DNA of 48,228 nt from Gnetum montanum. Lineage: Eukaryota; Streptophyta; Gnetopsida; Gnetales; Gnetaceae. Shown piece by piece: positions 21,492 to 34,445 of this stretch. The first letter of the stretch is position 1. Every line of letters starts with the position of its first letter. Location of the stretch: the NCBI GenBank assembly GCA_015680685.1, contig MNCI01021399.1, forward strand, positions 1,883,522 through 1,931,749, read 5' to 3'. The position numbers and the translations under genes were made by a program. Below the pieces are notes generated by a model, which ran no database searches, was not told where the DNA came from, and worked only from the letters and a program-made list of their open reading frames with translations.

Positions 21492-24400
21492 CTAGCTGGA
21501 ATATTATGATGATATATTTTTAGATATTTTGATGGTATTTTCATATATGTGTCAAGTTCCATTATTATGCATAATGATTTTGTGAGATGTATTAGATAAA
21601 TCTTTGTGAGTAGACATGATTATGATGACATGCTAGTTGGTTCTTTAATAGGTCTTTTATTTGGAATTCCCATGAGTAGGTTATAAATTGGGGGTCCTAA
21701 ATTGGAACATGTAAATTAGAAGTGGGATTATAAAATTTATCATGGAAATAAGTTAAAATTCTAATTTAATTTTTATTAATATAAACCTAATTTATTTCTT
21801 TCCTTTCCATGATTATGCAATTTTCTACTTTTAAGTGGAAACCTTTACTTGTCCATTTTCTTATGATTCTTTGTATATATTGGTAGTTCTAGGACTGTTT
21901 AGAAGTTGGTCTCCCACTAGTAGCAGTTTTGGAATTTTTGGTTTAGGTTTTGGTAGAACAATAATGGAGTTATGCCTATGTTAGTACTTCATTGCTATCA
22001 TATTTATCGTCAAAGACTTCAGTTAGTTTGATGGGTAGTTTTTATCTTTTTATTTGATTTTTTCTACTTTGGAATAGTTATGCATATTCACGAACTAAAA
22101 TCCATGGAATAGTTAGTAGACTAGATGTATGATGTTCCAGTTTATCATCTTATGAAAAATGGTGTGTTCTTATTATATTTAGAATTGTATACATCCAAAC
22201 TTATGTGTTTTGGATTTAAATGGATACTTTAAGTGATTATATCTAGACATCACATACACTTTCTAAAGGCTATAAATGCCATATTACAGCTTCTTGGGGA
22301 TGCATAGGTTGTCTTTAGATGTTAGATTTCTATGGGAATTTAATGTGCTTGTTTATCATTTATTATAAGTCATGTGGTTTTCTTGTTTTTTCTATTTATA
22401 CTCTAATCATGGATTATGCTAGGATGTTCATCTAGTCATATTAGGTTTTTGTAAGATTATGAGTCACAATGTCCTTGTGGTGAGGGTTTTTAGTAGAGTT
22501 GTGGGTCATGGCATCCTTGCAAGATAGTAGCATTAATAAGGATTAGTTGATGTGAATTGTGAGTAGCAAGGTTGTAGTGGAAACTATGGTTTTTCTATTA
22601 TGAATTTTTTAGTTATTAAAGCAATCTATGCTTAGATCATTGCTAGCTCATAATGGATGCTACAACCCCATTGCAAGTCATGGTTAGCTTGCATTTGAAG
22701 ATTTCTAAAACATCATAAGTCATGGTTTAGTCATGGTAGCATACTTTGAGGTAATTGATCCCCTACTATTAGAAGGTATAAACTTGAAATAAATAATCTT
22801 AAGTTGAGCATGAGGACTTCTTCTGGATGAGTATGAATGCATGAGGTTACTTGTATGATGTGGGTAAGACCTATAGCACCATGTGCTTAGGTTGATAGGA
22901 ATGGTATGTATATGGATTAGGATAGTTAGCATATGCTTCCATTATGAGTTTTGACATGTATGTGTGTTGATTATGGATGTGGATATGGTATTTATAAATT
23001 CATGAGTTAAGTTTGTTTAGTATTTCTATAGCAAGTTAGATTAATATAGGATATTGGATAATGCATGTAGCATGAGTTACTTATGATCATTAATTTGGCA
23101 CAAATTCATAATTGTGCATGTAGTAGGGATTACTTGTGACTGTGGAACAAGTGGATCTAATACAAAAGAGTGGAACAATTGGTGATAAGGTGCTCTAGAG
23201 ATAGTATTGGGTTGGCCTCCAATAGGATGCATTAGTAAGGCTCCTTCCCCATGTCTCACTCCTAGGAGTAGGAGAGCAAAGGTTTGATAGTTCCTATGGA
23301 TGGTATTAGGTCTAGTAGAGCCATAGACTATATCTATGGCCTATCCTCTAGAAGGCTAGTAGCTTTGAATCACAAGTTAACAAGCAGTAGCATTCGTATT
23401 AATAATAAAGACTAATAAAAGAATTTCAAGCACAGGATAGAGATAAATACTCATGACAACAAATGCATGCTTTTATACTAAGTGCAAATTTATTGGTTGC
23501 CATAGGGATTAATGGTTATGCATAGATTGCTTTTTGAGTTGGTTTGGCTATGTATTAGTACAAGTAGCAATGTGAGTTATTATGATTAAAAATTGAGATG
23601 ATTTCTAAAAGTTGTGATGGTGAGTTATGCTTACTTGATTGTTATGATTTATATGATCACATTAAGATTTGGATGTGGTATGATGTATGAATGATTATAG
23701 TATATTTAGGTTAGCATCATCCTTGGTTCAGCATATGATTGTTGGGATTATGAGTAGCTTTGTGAGATGATGCACTTATGATAAAGCTATTGATATCCAT
23801 AGGTATGTGTGTATGCTTAATTATAGACCAACCTTGTTGTAAGTTGTTATTATCCCTATTATTGTTATCCAATTCAAAGTCCTTTAGGCATCCAGTAGGA
23901 GAAGTGCAAGGCTCTCCATTCAATTTATAATAACTATATTTTATGCAAGTGATGTAGTCAAAAGTACTTGAGGGTAGTAAGATTTAAAGATAGAATGAAG
24001 ACATGCTTCCTTGGTGCATAGTTATACTTGTTGGACCTAGAAAATTTGATTGCTAGAATAAAAACTAGAATATCCAAAGTGTCAGAACAATTTTAGCTTT
24101 GAATCCTAAGGGCTTTCAAAAATGCAATTCAAGGTGCTTTTGATGGTCTAGCCAATCACCCAAGGACTTATCGAAGTGTCAAATGTAAATGTAAACGAAA
24201 ATGTGAATGAAAAAATAAACATAAATGGAATTATAGATCCAAGATAAAAAAAAGATAGAAATGGAAACGTGAAATCAGTTTTCATGCTAAGTGCACAAGA
24301 AGTTGCTTGAGGGAGTTTAAAGTTCGTTGGAGCTTGCAAGCTATATTACTCATGAACTCCATGATCTAGATTCTTTCTAACTCCAGTTTCTAGCAATCCT

Positions 24401-25652
24401 ACACTAGTTTCCATTGGGATTAGTAACTTATGATTACAAATTAGTGTTCCACCATTGGTGCAATGGTCTTATGTAGAAGTCACTCTGTCCAGCACCCGTT
24501 TTTACTACCAAAGAGATTGCAATGTCACTATGACTCTTGGTTGCACAAATGCTTTTAGGCTATAGAAAATACTCCAAGTTGGGAATTGGAATAAAGTGTC
24601 TACACAGGGTTTATATAGGCCATGGATTTGCTTATTTTGGGCTTTGCAAACTACTATCATGATCACTAACAAGTTGATGTCAATTTGCAAGTTACAAAGG
24701 CTACAATCCTTAGTCTAGTTACTATTTATAATAAGTTTGGAATACATTATAGCCACCAAAGCCCATCATTTTACTATAAATAGTAAACAAACTTTTGTGA
24801 CTATGCTGACATCATTATCAAGTCTTGATGCTCAAAATATTCATATTGGCCTTGCTCTACACCACCATAACCTTGCCACAACCTCCTCACATAACTTGTA
24901 GTTTGATTGCATACATAGGAAAGGTATTGGCCTTGCTCTACGCCATCATAACTTAGCTACAACCTCCTCACATAACTTGCCATCTGATTGCATACATAGG
25001 GAAGGTAGAAAAAACAAAGACCTCTAGTTAAAATGATCTCATAGGTGCTTAGGTAACTCCCTTTTCAACTAGCATTCTAATCAGATGAGTAATGCTCAAC
25101 CATAAGAATAGTATGTATATGTTAAAAGCAAAGTACTCCAACTACTTGTAATTACAACTTGAAGGGCCCAACTACTAGATTAATGATAATAGCATGATTG
25201 TGGATGTATTAATTTTAAATAAATCGAGAGCCACAACTATCATTATATTCATTAAAATAAATTTTTAAATAAGATTAATGGTGAGTATTCTAGTGAAATA
25301 CCTTTAATTAATGGTGTCAACTAGAATTGTAAATTTTGTTTTATAGTGTTTTAATAGCACAATGAGTTTTTTAAAAAGTATATCCATGAAGAAGATGGTG
25401 CATATGATGGTAATTAAGCATTTAACATCCATTTTTGAATAAATTTTAAGTGTATAAGTTGCTGTCAGTGTTGTTACTATAATAAATGATGACTTAATTT
25501 TAAAATATAGAAGCATCTCACCATCCTTAGTTTTGTTGAAGGAATGGATGAAATTATAAGGATCCAATGAAAAAAGGCCAAAGCAACTAGGCATTAGTGG
25601 ATATCATTGTTGTTTTGTTATTTGCTAATTAAAAATACAAACTTCTAAACTT
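21492..25652. other. Long AT-rich stretch without recognisable gene
   Basis: Both strands were read. Only short frames with no conserved motif occur. It holds an 81-bp tandem repeat (separate entry) and ends at the target duplication of the next element. Confidence 0.4.
24844..25006. repeat. 81-bp tandem repeat, two copies
   Basis: Units start at 24844 and 24925 with TATTGGCCTTGCTCTAC and share CAACCTCCTCACATAACTTG and GATTGCATACATAGG. They differ at a few positions. Confidence 0.9.
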
Positions 25653-25657
25653 ACTAT

Positions 25658-27078
25658 TGTTGATGCATAAATTTTGGATACATCAACATCCAAAAAAACT
25701 CATTTAGGGAGACTATTGCCTAGGGCACCTCCCATATGAGCATGGGAAACTTGGGAATACTCTCAACTGGAAGGGCAACGTGGTGCATAATAAAACATGA
25801 TGTTCAAGATGCCAGTAAATTAAATGATTTTAATATGTAATTGAAAATAGTAGTCTAAACAACTTTAATAAGGAAATAATTGTTCATTTTAAAGTGGTAA
25901 TAAGGGCACTCTTGAATTAATGAAATGTGGGAAGAAAAGCATGGAATAACTCACACAAAGAATAAGTAGAGTTTTTAAAAGAAACACAAGCCCTGTGCAA
26001 TAGAGATCATAGTTCAATTACATAAATTTTAAAAGTAATGGAATGAAATGATAACTTAGCTCAGAAATGAGCACAAATTAAATGACTTCTAGTGGCTCTA
26101 GTTGAGCTAAGGCTATAGCCACTGGTAATGTTCCACATGACTACCTACTTTTTGCTATCGCATGCTCTACGTGCTTGCTAATGCATGAAGTTGACTCTCG
26201 TCACTTACTGTCCACCACCTACTGCATTGCTAGAGGAAGATAGAGATCTCTTACCACCCCTCTTTGTCACATTGCCCATTACTAACTACTCCTACTGCTA
26301 CTACTATAGCCACTTGGAGTTTTTGTGGATGCTGCTGCTGTTGACATCATCCAAAGTTATCGTATGCGCATATTATCTTCCATTGATCAGTCCCCCCTAA
26401 CCACTGGCTACAGCTCCCACCATGTGCTTACACTATCTACTAGCTGACTACTACTGCTGCTACTAACCAGATAGTTGATGCATCCTTGCAACATCACTAT
26501 GCATCACCAAGAGAGAGGGAGGGTGAGAAAGAGAGAGAGAGATCACTTGTTGACTCACAATCATGCTCCACCTAGCTGATCTCCATCCCCCTTCTAGAGA
26601 GAGATCCTCTTCCCTTTATAGGCCACTCCCCATTGCCCTTGAATGTCCATGTCTACTAGTAATGTCAATTACATCTACCATTGTCAATTATGTCCACCTA
26701 TACCATTACTACATTTGTAACATTTTCCACTTGCCCACATCGGTTACATCGCATCATCCATGTCCACCACCATCAGTAAATTGCCACCAGGTGTAGCATC
26801 CACTTCCACACATTTTTGGGTGAGCATACTTTGCATTTAATTTTTGACAAACAGAGGCATTATTCCCATGAACCCTAGGAATTGCATCCCTAGATATCCC
26901 TTTCCCTCTATAAACTCTTTAGGTAGATTGACTTCTTACATTCCAATGCCTGGTCTCAATATTTGAAGATTATTACTATTTAAAGATAAGAACCTTAATG
27001 ATAATTCAATCTTTACCCTAGTAATTAGACTAATAAGGCAAGGCCCCATGCCTAGCATGGGTGATGTTGGCATCAACA
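25658..27078 (-). repeat. Complete LTR (3' LTR of the minus-strand element)
   Basis: It begins TGTTGATG and ends ATCAACA, 1421 bp. Each edge carries a short inverted repeat: TGTTGATG (25658-25665) pairs with CATCAACA (25681-25688), and TGATG pairs with CATCA near 27060-27078. It holds short (GA)n at 26508-26543 and CTACTAC-type tracts. Positions 26215-27078 align with 29090-30059. Confidence 0.85.
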
Positions 27079-27093
27079 CTTAGCCCCCAAACT
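27079..27093 (-). promoter_or_regulatory. Polypurine tract of the minus-strand element
   Basis: The minus strand reads AGTTTGGGGGCTAAG directly before TGTTGATGCC, the start of the LTR. This fixes the element's orientation. Confidence 0.65.
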
Positions 27094-28449
27094 AAAAATT
27101 GCATGAAAGTGCAAGGAACATCAAAACCATAGAAATTTTAAAAGAAGATGCAAAAGATAGAAGATTGAGAAAATCACAAAATAGAGAGATCTTGAAATTT
27201 GAAAGTAAACTATATTGATCTAAACATGATTAAAATAACCATTTAAGCAAGAGATAACTAAACATGGGCCATCCTTGCCACACCATCTTATTTAATTAAG
27301 CTCAAAACATATACTCTTTATAAATCATAACTTTAACTAAATGGATACACATAGATATAATTAAAAAATATAATTAAGATCTCATTTGCAATCTTCTTAC
27401 AAGGTAAAAGTACAAAGTATGCAGATTACTTTGAGCATAAGACTTATGCTAAACTTAATGAAGAAGACAAGCTTATCTTAGATGATGGCTAGCCACAACT
27501 TTTGGATTTTTCATTGGTACTCTTTTCTTTTCTTTTTTTTTCTTTAACATTTAGAAAGGAAATGGGTGAAATAGGATTATTTGCTTTTTTCTTTTTTTTT
27601 TCCGAATCTTGGGGAAATAGGTTTAAAAGGGGAATGGAGGCTAGGGTGAGAATGGTTGTTGGACCCCATCATACTCAAGAACTTATTACACTGCAAATGA
27701 ACATGGTCCTCATTCTTTTTCTTTTGTTTCTTTTTTTTCTTAAGGAAACTTTGCTCATGGTGTACTTCATTCTTAAGGTAGGAATTCCACCATGAGTCTA
27801 GCCAATTAGCTGTACTACCAAAGAACATGATCCCTTCAAAACTTTGCCCATGGTGTAATTTAACCCTCATGCATGTGCCTTTTAATTATAATCTAGATGG
27901 CATCATAGTAGGTTTTTTGGGTTGCTATGGATTCTCAAGTGGAGATGAACAGACTCGACCCTGTTGTTCATAGGATAGCCATGGATCATCGCACTTGAGG
28001 GTTGGGGCTTATGAGAGGGCAAAAGGTATTTTCCAAGGTCACTTAGAGATTGTGGCTAATCATTCTCCAAATTCACATATTCTACACTCACATGATCATG
28101 ATGATTACATGATAAGTTAGCATAAATTTTGTCCTCCATAATCCAACATAACTAATAAACTAAAACCTTGAGATAGATTGCGAAGAATCACAACATTATT
28201 GAAATGTATCATATAAAGGAGATTTTATATAATAGTAATAGGATATATCCTATAAATCATTATACTTACATTATTTTCCAATGGTGTTATAATGATCCAA
28301 TGCCTAGTAACTCAAATCACTATGATGATTACTAAAATCATATGAAATGCACAAATCAAATGAAAGCCATTATGCTAAAAAAGAAATGATAGAAATGCAA
28401 AGAAAAAGTAGAAATGCATCTATATACAAATGAAATGCATGGTAAATGG

Positions 28450-29080
28450 GAAGAAAACATGCAACGAAGGATCTACCAGGTGTCCATGTGGGGCACCTGA
28501 GTAGAAATCCTTTAAATGAAATGCATTAAAATTTCTATGTAACTTATATCCTTGCAAATCAGTAATTTTGTAAATATCGGGATCAATGACATCTATAACT
28601 TAGAATGGACCTAACCACATAGGAGAAAACCTACTTTGAGGACCTTTCTCTTTTAGGACTAGATCTCTTATTTTAAAGACTTTACCTACATATTTCTTGT
28701 CAAACCATCTATTAACGATTTGCTAATGATTGAGATTATGAAAATCAATACATAATTGTACTTCACTTGTTCATTTTCTATCAAGCACTAAACTTGATGT
28801 CCAACCTGAATGTTTCATAAGATGAATAATTTTAGATTCTAAAAGTTCATCAAGCTCTTCTTTCGTCCAAGTTTCAATCTTAGGTCTGATAGGTCTAAGT
28901 TTTTGTAAGTCATCGAATACAACGTTTCTAGTTGCTATTTTAGGAGAGATCTTATTTGAAAAATATGACATCATCTAATATAATTTCTTCATTATTTTGA
29001 GAAACTTTAAAGAATTAATCACTAAATGTACCCTTGGATAATAAAAATTCATGAATAGGATCATCATCATCAAAGCTCTC
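28450..29080 (-). pseudogene. RT N-terminus fused to integrase C-terminus (deletion remnant)
   Basis: The minus-strand frame 28974-28771 reads TKEELDELLESKIIHLMKHS, then GWTSSLVLDRK, a stop and QLCIDFHNLNH. This is the start of a gypsy RT (the 'G.I..S.S.W.S.....K.G..R.CIDYR.LN' block). Within a few residues it changes to KKYVGKVFKIRDLVLKEKG, FSPMWLGPF and YKLHRNFNAFHLKDFY. This is the integrase C-terminal region (GDLVL / KL...W.GP / N..HLK.Y). About 2 kb of pol that should separate them is absent. Part of a gag-pol junction (SFDDDDPIHEFLLSKGTFSD) lies upstream, in another frame. Confidence 0.65.
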
Positions 29081-29089
29081 ACCAACTAG

Positions 29090-30059
<970 letters not shown>

Positions 30060-30486
30060 ACTATAAGTTCAGATGATGATGCTGCTGCTCTGCATGCAAT
30101 GCTGCTAAAATTAACATTGAACTGTGTTTTGGATGGTCAATTTTCAGCATTCCATCTTCACAGCCTATGAAATTGCTAGTTCTTGCGCATGACCACAATG
30201 TTGTAACTTCAAAAATCATCCCAAAATGTTTCAATTACTCTACGGGTTCCAGATGCACCACTTCTGATTTCAAAATCTCATCTTATAGTTACTTAACATG
30301 GTATTTTACTTTTAACCATTTCCAAACTCTAAATTTGAAAAATCGCCCTTGAATCCATGTTAAGGATACAAGCACATTTGCAGTGTTTTCAGGCTTTGCG
30401 TGTAGAACTTTTGCCACCATTTGCAGGCTATTTTCTTTTTATTCTGACAAAATAAATTAGTGGGTTCAAATTTTTGTGTCTGAGAA

Positions 30487-30677
30487 ATGGTAATGCCAAG
30501 AGAGCATATAGAGCAGATTCAGGGTCACGTAGGCGCTTTAGCCAGGGAACAACTGCAAAAGTTCTCCATTGGAGCAGAGGTCTGGAACCCTTTAACTGTA
30601 GACCTTCACCATGACGTTCGCCATCTTTCAGTTGAGCTTTATAGCAAGAATGTCCATTTTGTCATGCAGCTCATCCT
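30487..30677 (+). pseudogene. NOV-like: NO VEIN-like exon 1
   Basis: It encodes MVMPREHIEQIQ, KFSIGAEVWNPLTVDLHHDV, HLSVELYSKNVHFVMQLI. The last part is the start of the ATPase N-box helix (normally ending in an Asn). There is an extra GHVGALAREQLQ segment that I would not expect from the family. The exon is cut by the LINE inside the CTCATC codons; the original continuation, with a donor near 31888 (GTAACC), lies after the LINE. Confidence 0.8.
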
Positions 30678-31868
30678 TAAACGCATACAACTTGGGAAGC
30701 CCAAAGGTAGTAATTATTGGAATAATACTCATTTCCTTAACTGGATTCTTTTTCCCACTGGTATTACCATTTCTGGTTCTGTTGTCATCAAACACATTTG
30801 GAAGGCATGGTGTTATATCAGTCAGTTTTGGAACTTTAACACTATCACTATCTCTTCCTCTACACTTGATAAGCTTTCTCCATGGTGGATTCCCATTCAC
30901 AATGAACCTTGGGCCATTAAGCGTCCTCGTCTTTGTAGCACTTGGGATAAGCTTGGCATCTCCTCCCTCTCCTCTCTTCGCATTCATAATCGTTGGATTA
31001 CTTGGACTGAATGTCACCTTATTTACGGTATTAATGCTGCTCAAAAGTCTACCTTTTGTACGATTTTGGATAGCTTGAACAAAAGTGTTGTTATTCAAGA
31101 CTCCCTTGGTGGTTTTTTAGATCTTTCTTGGATTTCTGGTCATCAAGTTTTTCCCTATCATTCTAAGAGTGTTTACTCTCTTATTAATTCCACTACTAAT
31201 ATTTGGCCTAGATTCAACCATCTTTGGCAAGTTAATCTTAATGTTCAGGTTTGGAAGCAACGTATTCAGACTATTTGGACTATTCCTACTTCTTCAAAGA
31301 TTCAACATTTTCTGTGGTATCTGATTCACCAAGGTCTTCCTGTGGGTGTTCGACGCTCTCATCTGGGGGTTCCTGACCCGCGATGTCCTATTTGTCACAG
31401 GGAAGATGCATTTACTCACTGTTTTTTTTCTTGTCCCCTTGCTCATAGCTCTTGGCTTTGGTGTGGCAGGTTTTTACAGGGTTTTCAACCAAGCTTGGAC
31501 GAGGTTCTTTTTGGTGACACTCCGCATCTTCAAGGCTCTTTGATTTATATCTGGTGTCGCCTTCGTCCCCTTATTCTCCATGCTATCTGGAAATTTCGTT
31601 GTAATGTGGTTTTTCAACGTGATTCTCCTACTAATATTCTCTCCTTGTCTATTCAAGGAGACATTGTTCAACAGCTAATGCTGCAGTTGAGCTCTTGAAC
31701 TTTTTCTCTCTCGTTTTTCCTAATTTTTTGTAGTTCCTCTTTTGAGGGAAGCATGCCCTAATTTCTTGCAGTTTCTCCTCTTTTGAGGTGAGCATGTCCT
31801 AATTTCTTGTACTATTTTCTTTATTCTCTATTAATTAAATTTATTTTTTGGGGTCCGACACCCCCCCC
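30678..31868 (+). mobile_element. 5'-truncated L1-type LINE insertion
   Basis: A perfect 15-bp target duplication CATGCAGCTCATCCT lies at 30663-30677 and 31869-31883. The insert is 1191 bp and carries one frame to 31698, the C-terminal part of a non-LTR retrotransposon ORF2. It has the zf-RVT-type region: KIQHFLWYLIHQGLPVGVRR, then CPICHREDAFTHCFFSCPLA and SWLWCGRF. RT and endonuclease are lost to 5' truncation. The frame is fully open in the same direction as the host gene, so the insertion is fairly recent compared with other elements here. The 3' UTR holds a near-duplicate of about 55 bp (CTCTTTTGAGG, GCATG.CCTAATTTCTTG). It ends GGGGTCCGACACCCC plus more C, without a poly(A) tail. Confidence 0.85.
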
Positions 31869-32019
31869 CATGCAGCTCATCCTGATTGTAACCTTTCTCT
31901 GGTTTTCTATGGCACTCCTCAATTTGTTTTAATTTGATTTTACTTTGATTCTCTATATTCATTTTCTTCCTGATGAAATTGGGTTCATTTTCCAAAATAA
32001 TAAATCCTAGAACCCCAAG

Positions 32020-32205
32020 AATAATGAATATCCAACAGGCGTTGTTCCATCTCTGGAGCTGGTGATGACTAGCAAACACATAACAAGCACTGGAGCCTCT
32101 GCAACTCTACTCGTATTTAACAATGAGAATGGCTTCTCATCGACAAACCCCAGATCCCTCTGTAGTGTTGGTTGTTCCACCAAGAAAAACAACAGATACA
32201 ACCAA
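32020..32205 (+). pseudogene. NOV-like: NO VEIN-like exon 2
   Basis: It encodes NNEYPTGVVPSLELVMTSKH, ITSTGASATLLVFNNENGFS, then NPRSLCSVGCSTKKNNRYN. These are the ATPase blocks after the N-box, matching NO VEIN-like proteins with a few substitutions. An acceptor AG lies at 32018-32019; a donor GT follows at 32206. No in-frame stop occurs in the exon. Confidence 0.8.
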
Positions 32206-32610
32206 GTTGCCAGAAATGCAATGGATTGCCAATGTTTTGCATTTTCTATTTCTGCAATGGAAACCTATTTCAAAACGCTATTGCTTTAGGTGTTTACTAT
32301 TCTTGGCATATTAATATTTTTTTACTGAGAAAATTGAAATGCTTTCCCATAGTTATTAAACGAAATACATTTAAATTAAGGATATTTCACCATTAACAGT
32401 AATTTCTTTCATAATATATGAATTATATTGGTAGTTCGCTTCCGATGTATCACTTCTATGTCATTTTTGACATGGAAATACTCAATTTTTTCTAGATTAT
32501 TACTTAGATTCTTTATGCCATTTCTTTTCTGCAACCTTTTCCTTGGCCGTTTTGCATCATGTTTACCTTGTTGTCACATTGCTCCATTTCTCGTTTGTGG
32601 TAACTATGAG

Positions 32611-32636
32611 ATACAAGGGTTACATTGGTAAAGAAG
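32611..32636 (+). pseudogene. NOV-like: NO VEIN-like micro-exon 3
   Basis: TACAAGGGTTACATTGG gives YKGYIG, followed by KE and one base. Joined in phase 1 to exon 4, it restores GYIGKEGIGFKSVF, the G-box region of the ATPase. AG precedes it at 32609-32610. The donor expected at 32637 reads TT, not GT, so it appears mutated. Confidence 0.65.
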
Positions 32637-32804
32637 TTATGACTAAATACTAAACAACAATATATAATTACATATCTTGTTTGACCGAATAGAGACATTT
32701 TTTTTAAAATTTAATATTTTAGTTTAAAGCATCATTAAGACAATTACATCATTCTTTTTAGGACCTGTTATAGTTTTATGCATTTAGGATTTTTGCTTCT
32801 ACAG

Positions 32805-32911
32805 GTATTGGCTTTAAGAGTGTGTTCTTAGTATCCAAACAACCATTTGTATTCAACAATGGCTATAGTATTAGGTTCAATAAGACACCTTCACTGGGCA
32901 TTGATATTCGG
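32805..32911 (+). pseudogene. NOV-like: NO VEIN-like exon 4, part before the LTR
   Basis: After the acceptor TTCTACAG, the frame gives IGFKSVFLVSKQPFVFNNGY, then SIRFNKTPSLGIDI. GFKSVF is the Gly-rich ATP-lid motif. It is cut by the LTR at 32912 where the family has a GYIVPEWV-type block. Confidence 0.8.
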
Positions 32912-34445
32912 TGTTGACGCATAAATTTTGGTCACACCAACACTAGAAAAGAAAACTCATTTTAGGAGACTATTGTCTAGGGTGCCTCCCGTATGGGTAC
33001 ATAAACCTAGGAATAGTCTTAGCTAGAGAGGGCTATGTGGCCTTAAAATTTAAATTAAATAATTATCTTCAATACAATAAGTAACTAAAAGAAATAAATT
33101 TTCCCTGGTCCCACTGATGTTGTTGGTCCATGACTACTAATGGTGTCCATTGCTGGGAAGGAAGACCATGATTGCTGCGAGAGAGGGAGAGAGAGAAAGA
33201 GAGCTTACCCACTGCAATCTACACAGGACAACAATTGTAGTTCTCAAAGCCCTGCCACCATCTGCCACCTTTTGTGCACCACTATATAGAGGAAGATTGT
33301 CTATCCATATCTACACCACTAAGACAAGTTGTTGGCCCAAAGAAAATCGTATGTCTCACGCCTTGCACATGCGTTGCACTACCGTAGACAAAAGAAAAAG
33401 AGAGAGAACCCTCTTACATTGCTCTAGAGATCCCAATAATCCGATTTTGAGTCACTGGCTTTTGTCTTGGACCCTCCTCAAAGATACGCCAGAAGCCTGT
33501 AAAATACAAGAAAAGAAAGGAGGAAACCACTACCTTTGGAGAAGAAGTCATCCCCTCAAGACTAATAGCCAAAGCCTCCCCCTCTAGACTGATAGAAAGA
33601 GCCCCCCCTCCAACTAATCCATGTCTACCTCTATTTATAGCTGTTGCAACCAACCAATAACGGTGCCCCTGTTCTACTGCAATGGCTGCATCACTGATGA
33701 CTGCAATCACTGCCATGAATGGCCACCACCTAGCAATTATCATAGCCAACTTTGTGTATTTACATTTCACATTCTGCTGCCATTACTCACATTTGCAGGG
33801 TGCCATAGTAATTGCCGAAACACTACACATTCTAAAGTAACCACCGACCTGAATAGCCACCATTTCTATTGCTACATGTAACTCATGCATAACTCCTTCT
33901 CCACCCGGCAACCATGAATGCCCACATCTGCATGGTAACACCAATGTTCTACTTGTAACATGCACCACTAATGACTGCAACTGCCACCATGAATGGCCGC
34001 CACCTGACCATTACTATCCACGATCTCCAATTTAAGTGCCCACTATGTCCTACAAAAATAGTTATGTAACCGGTGAACGTTATGTGCGGTATGCATTTGC
34101 AGAGAACATTAGATGCCTTCATGTCATTTTATAATGCCCCTGAGATCAACGTAAATCTCTGTTACTATGTTGTTTTTCTTTTTTAAATTGCCAATGGTTG
34201 CTATTATTGTCTAAATAGAGACCATGGCATAAATGCTATACAGTTTCAAGGCATGAATATTGTCTAAATAGAGACCATGGCATAAATGCTATTATTGATT
34301 GAAATCAGTGAAAGATTTGGAAGTCTTGATTTAACAATCTTTGATAGTAACGTTCATTGTTACCATCCCTTGCATGATTTTTATAGTGGTTACTGAGAGA
34401 GAGAAATAGAGACATTGATAAGGATGTGAAGTGTTAACATCAACA
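32912..34445. mobile_element. Solo LTR inserted in the NO VEIN-like exon
   Basis: It starts TGTTGACGCATAAATTTTGG and ends GTTAACATCAACA. The left 100 bp match the LTR at 25658 (TGTTGATGCATAAATTTTGG, then GAGACTATTG.CTAGGG..CCTCCC.TATG), so it is the same family, same orientation, more diverged inside. It has GA-rich tracts (33178-33206, 34394-34414). The flanks TTCGG and TTTTG do not form a clear target duplication. No internal element sequence lies between, so it is read as a solo LTR. The host frame resumes directly after it. Confidence 0.7.

Noticed and set aside
30611-31098. Hydrophobic frames on both strands inside the LINE
   Set aside because: Shadows of the real LINE ORF2 frame, which carries the zinc-finger region and is bounded by a target duplication.
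33150-33980. Frames within the solo LTR on both strands
   Set aside because: They overlap each other, lack motifs and lie inside LTR sequence that should not encode protein.
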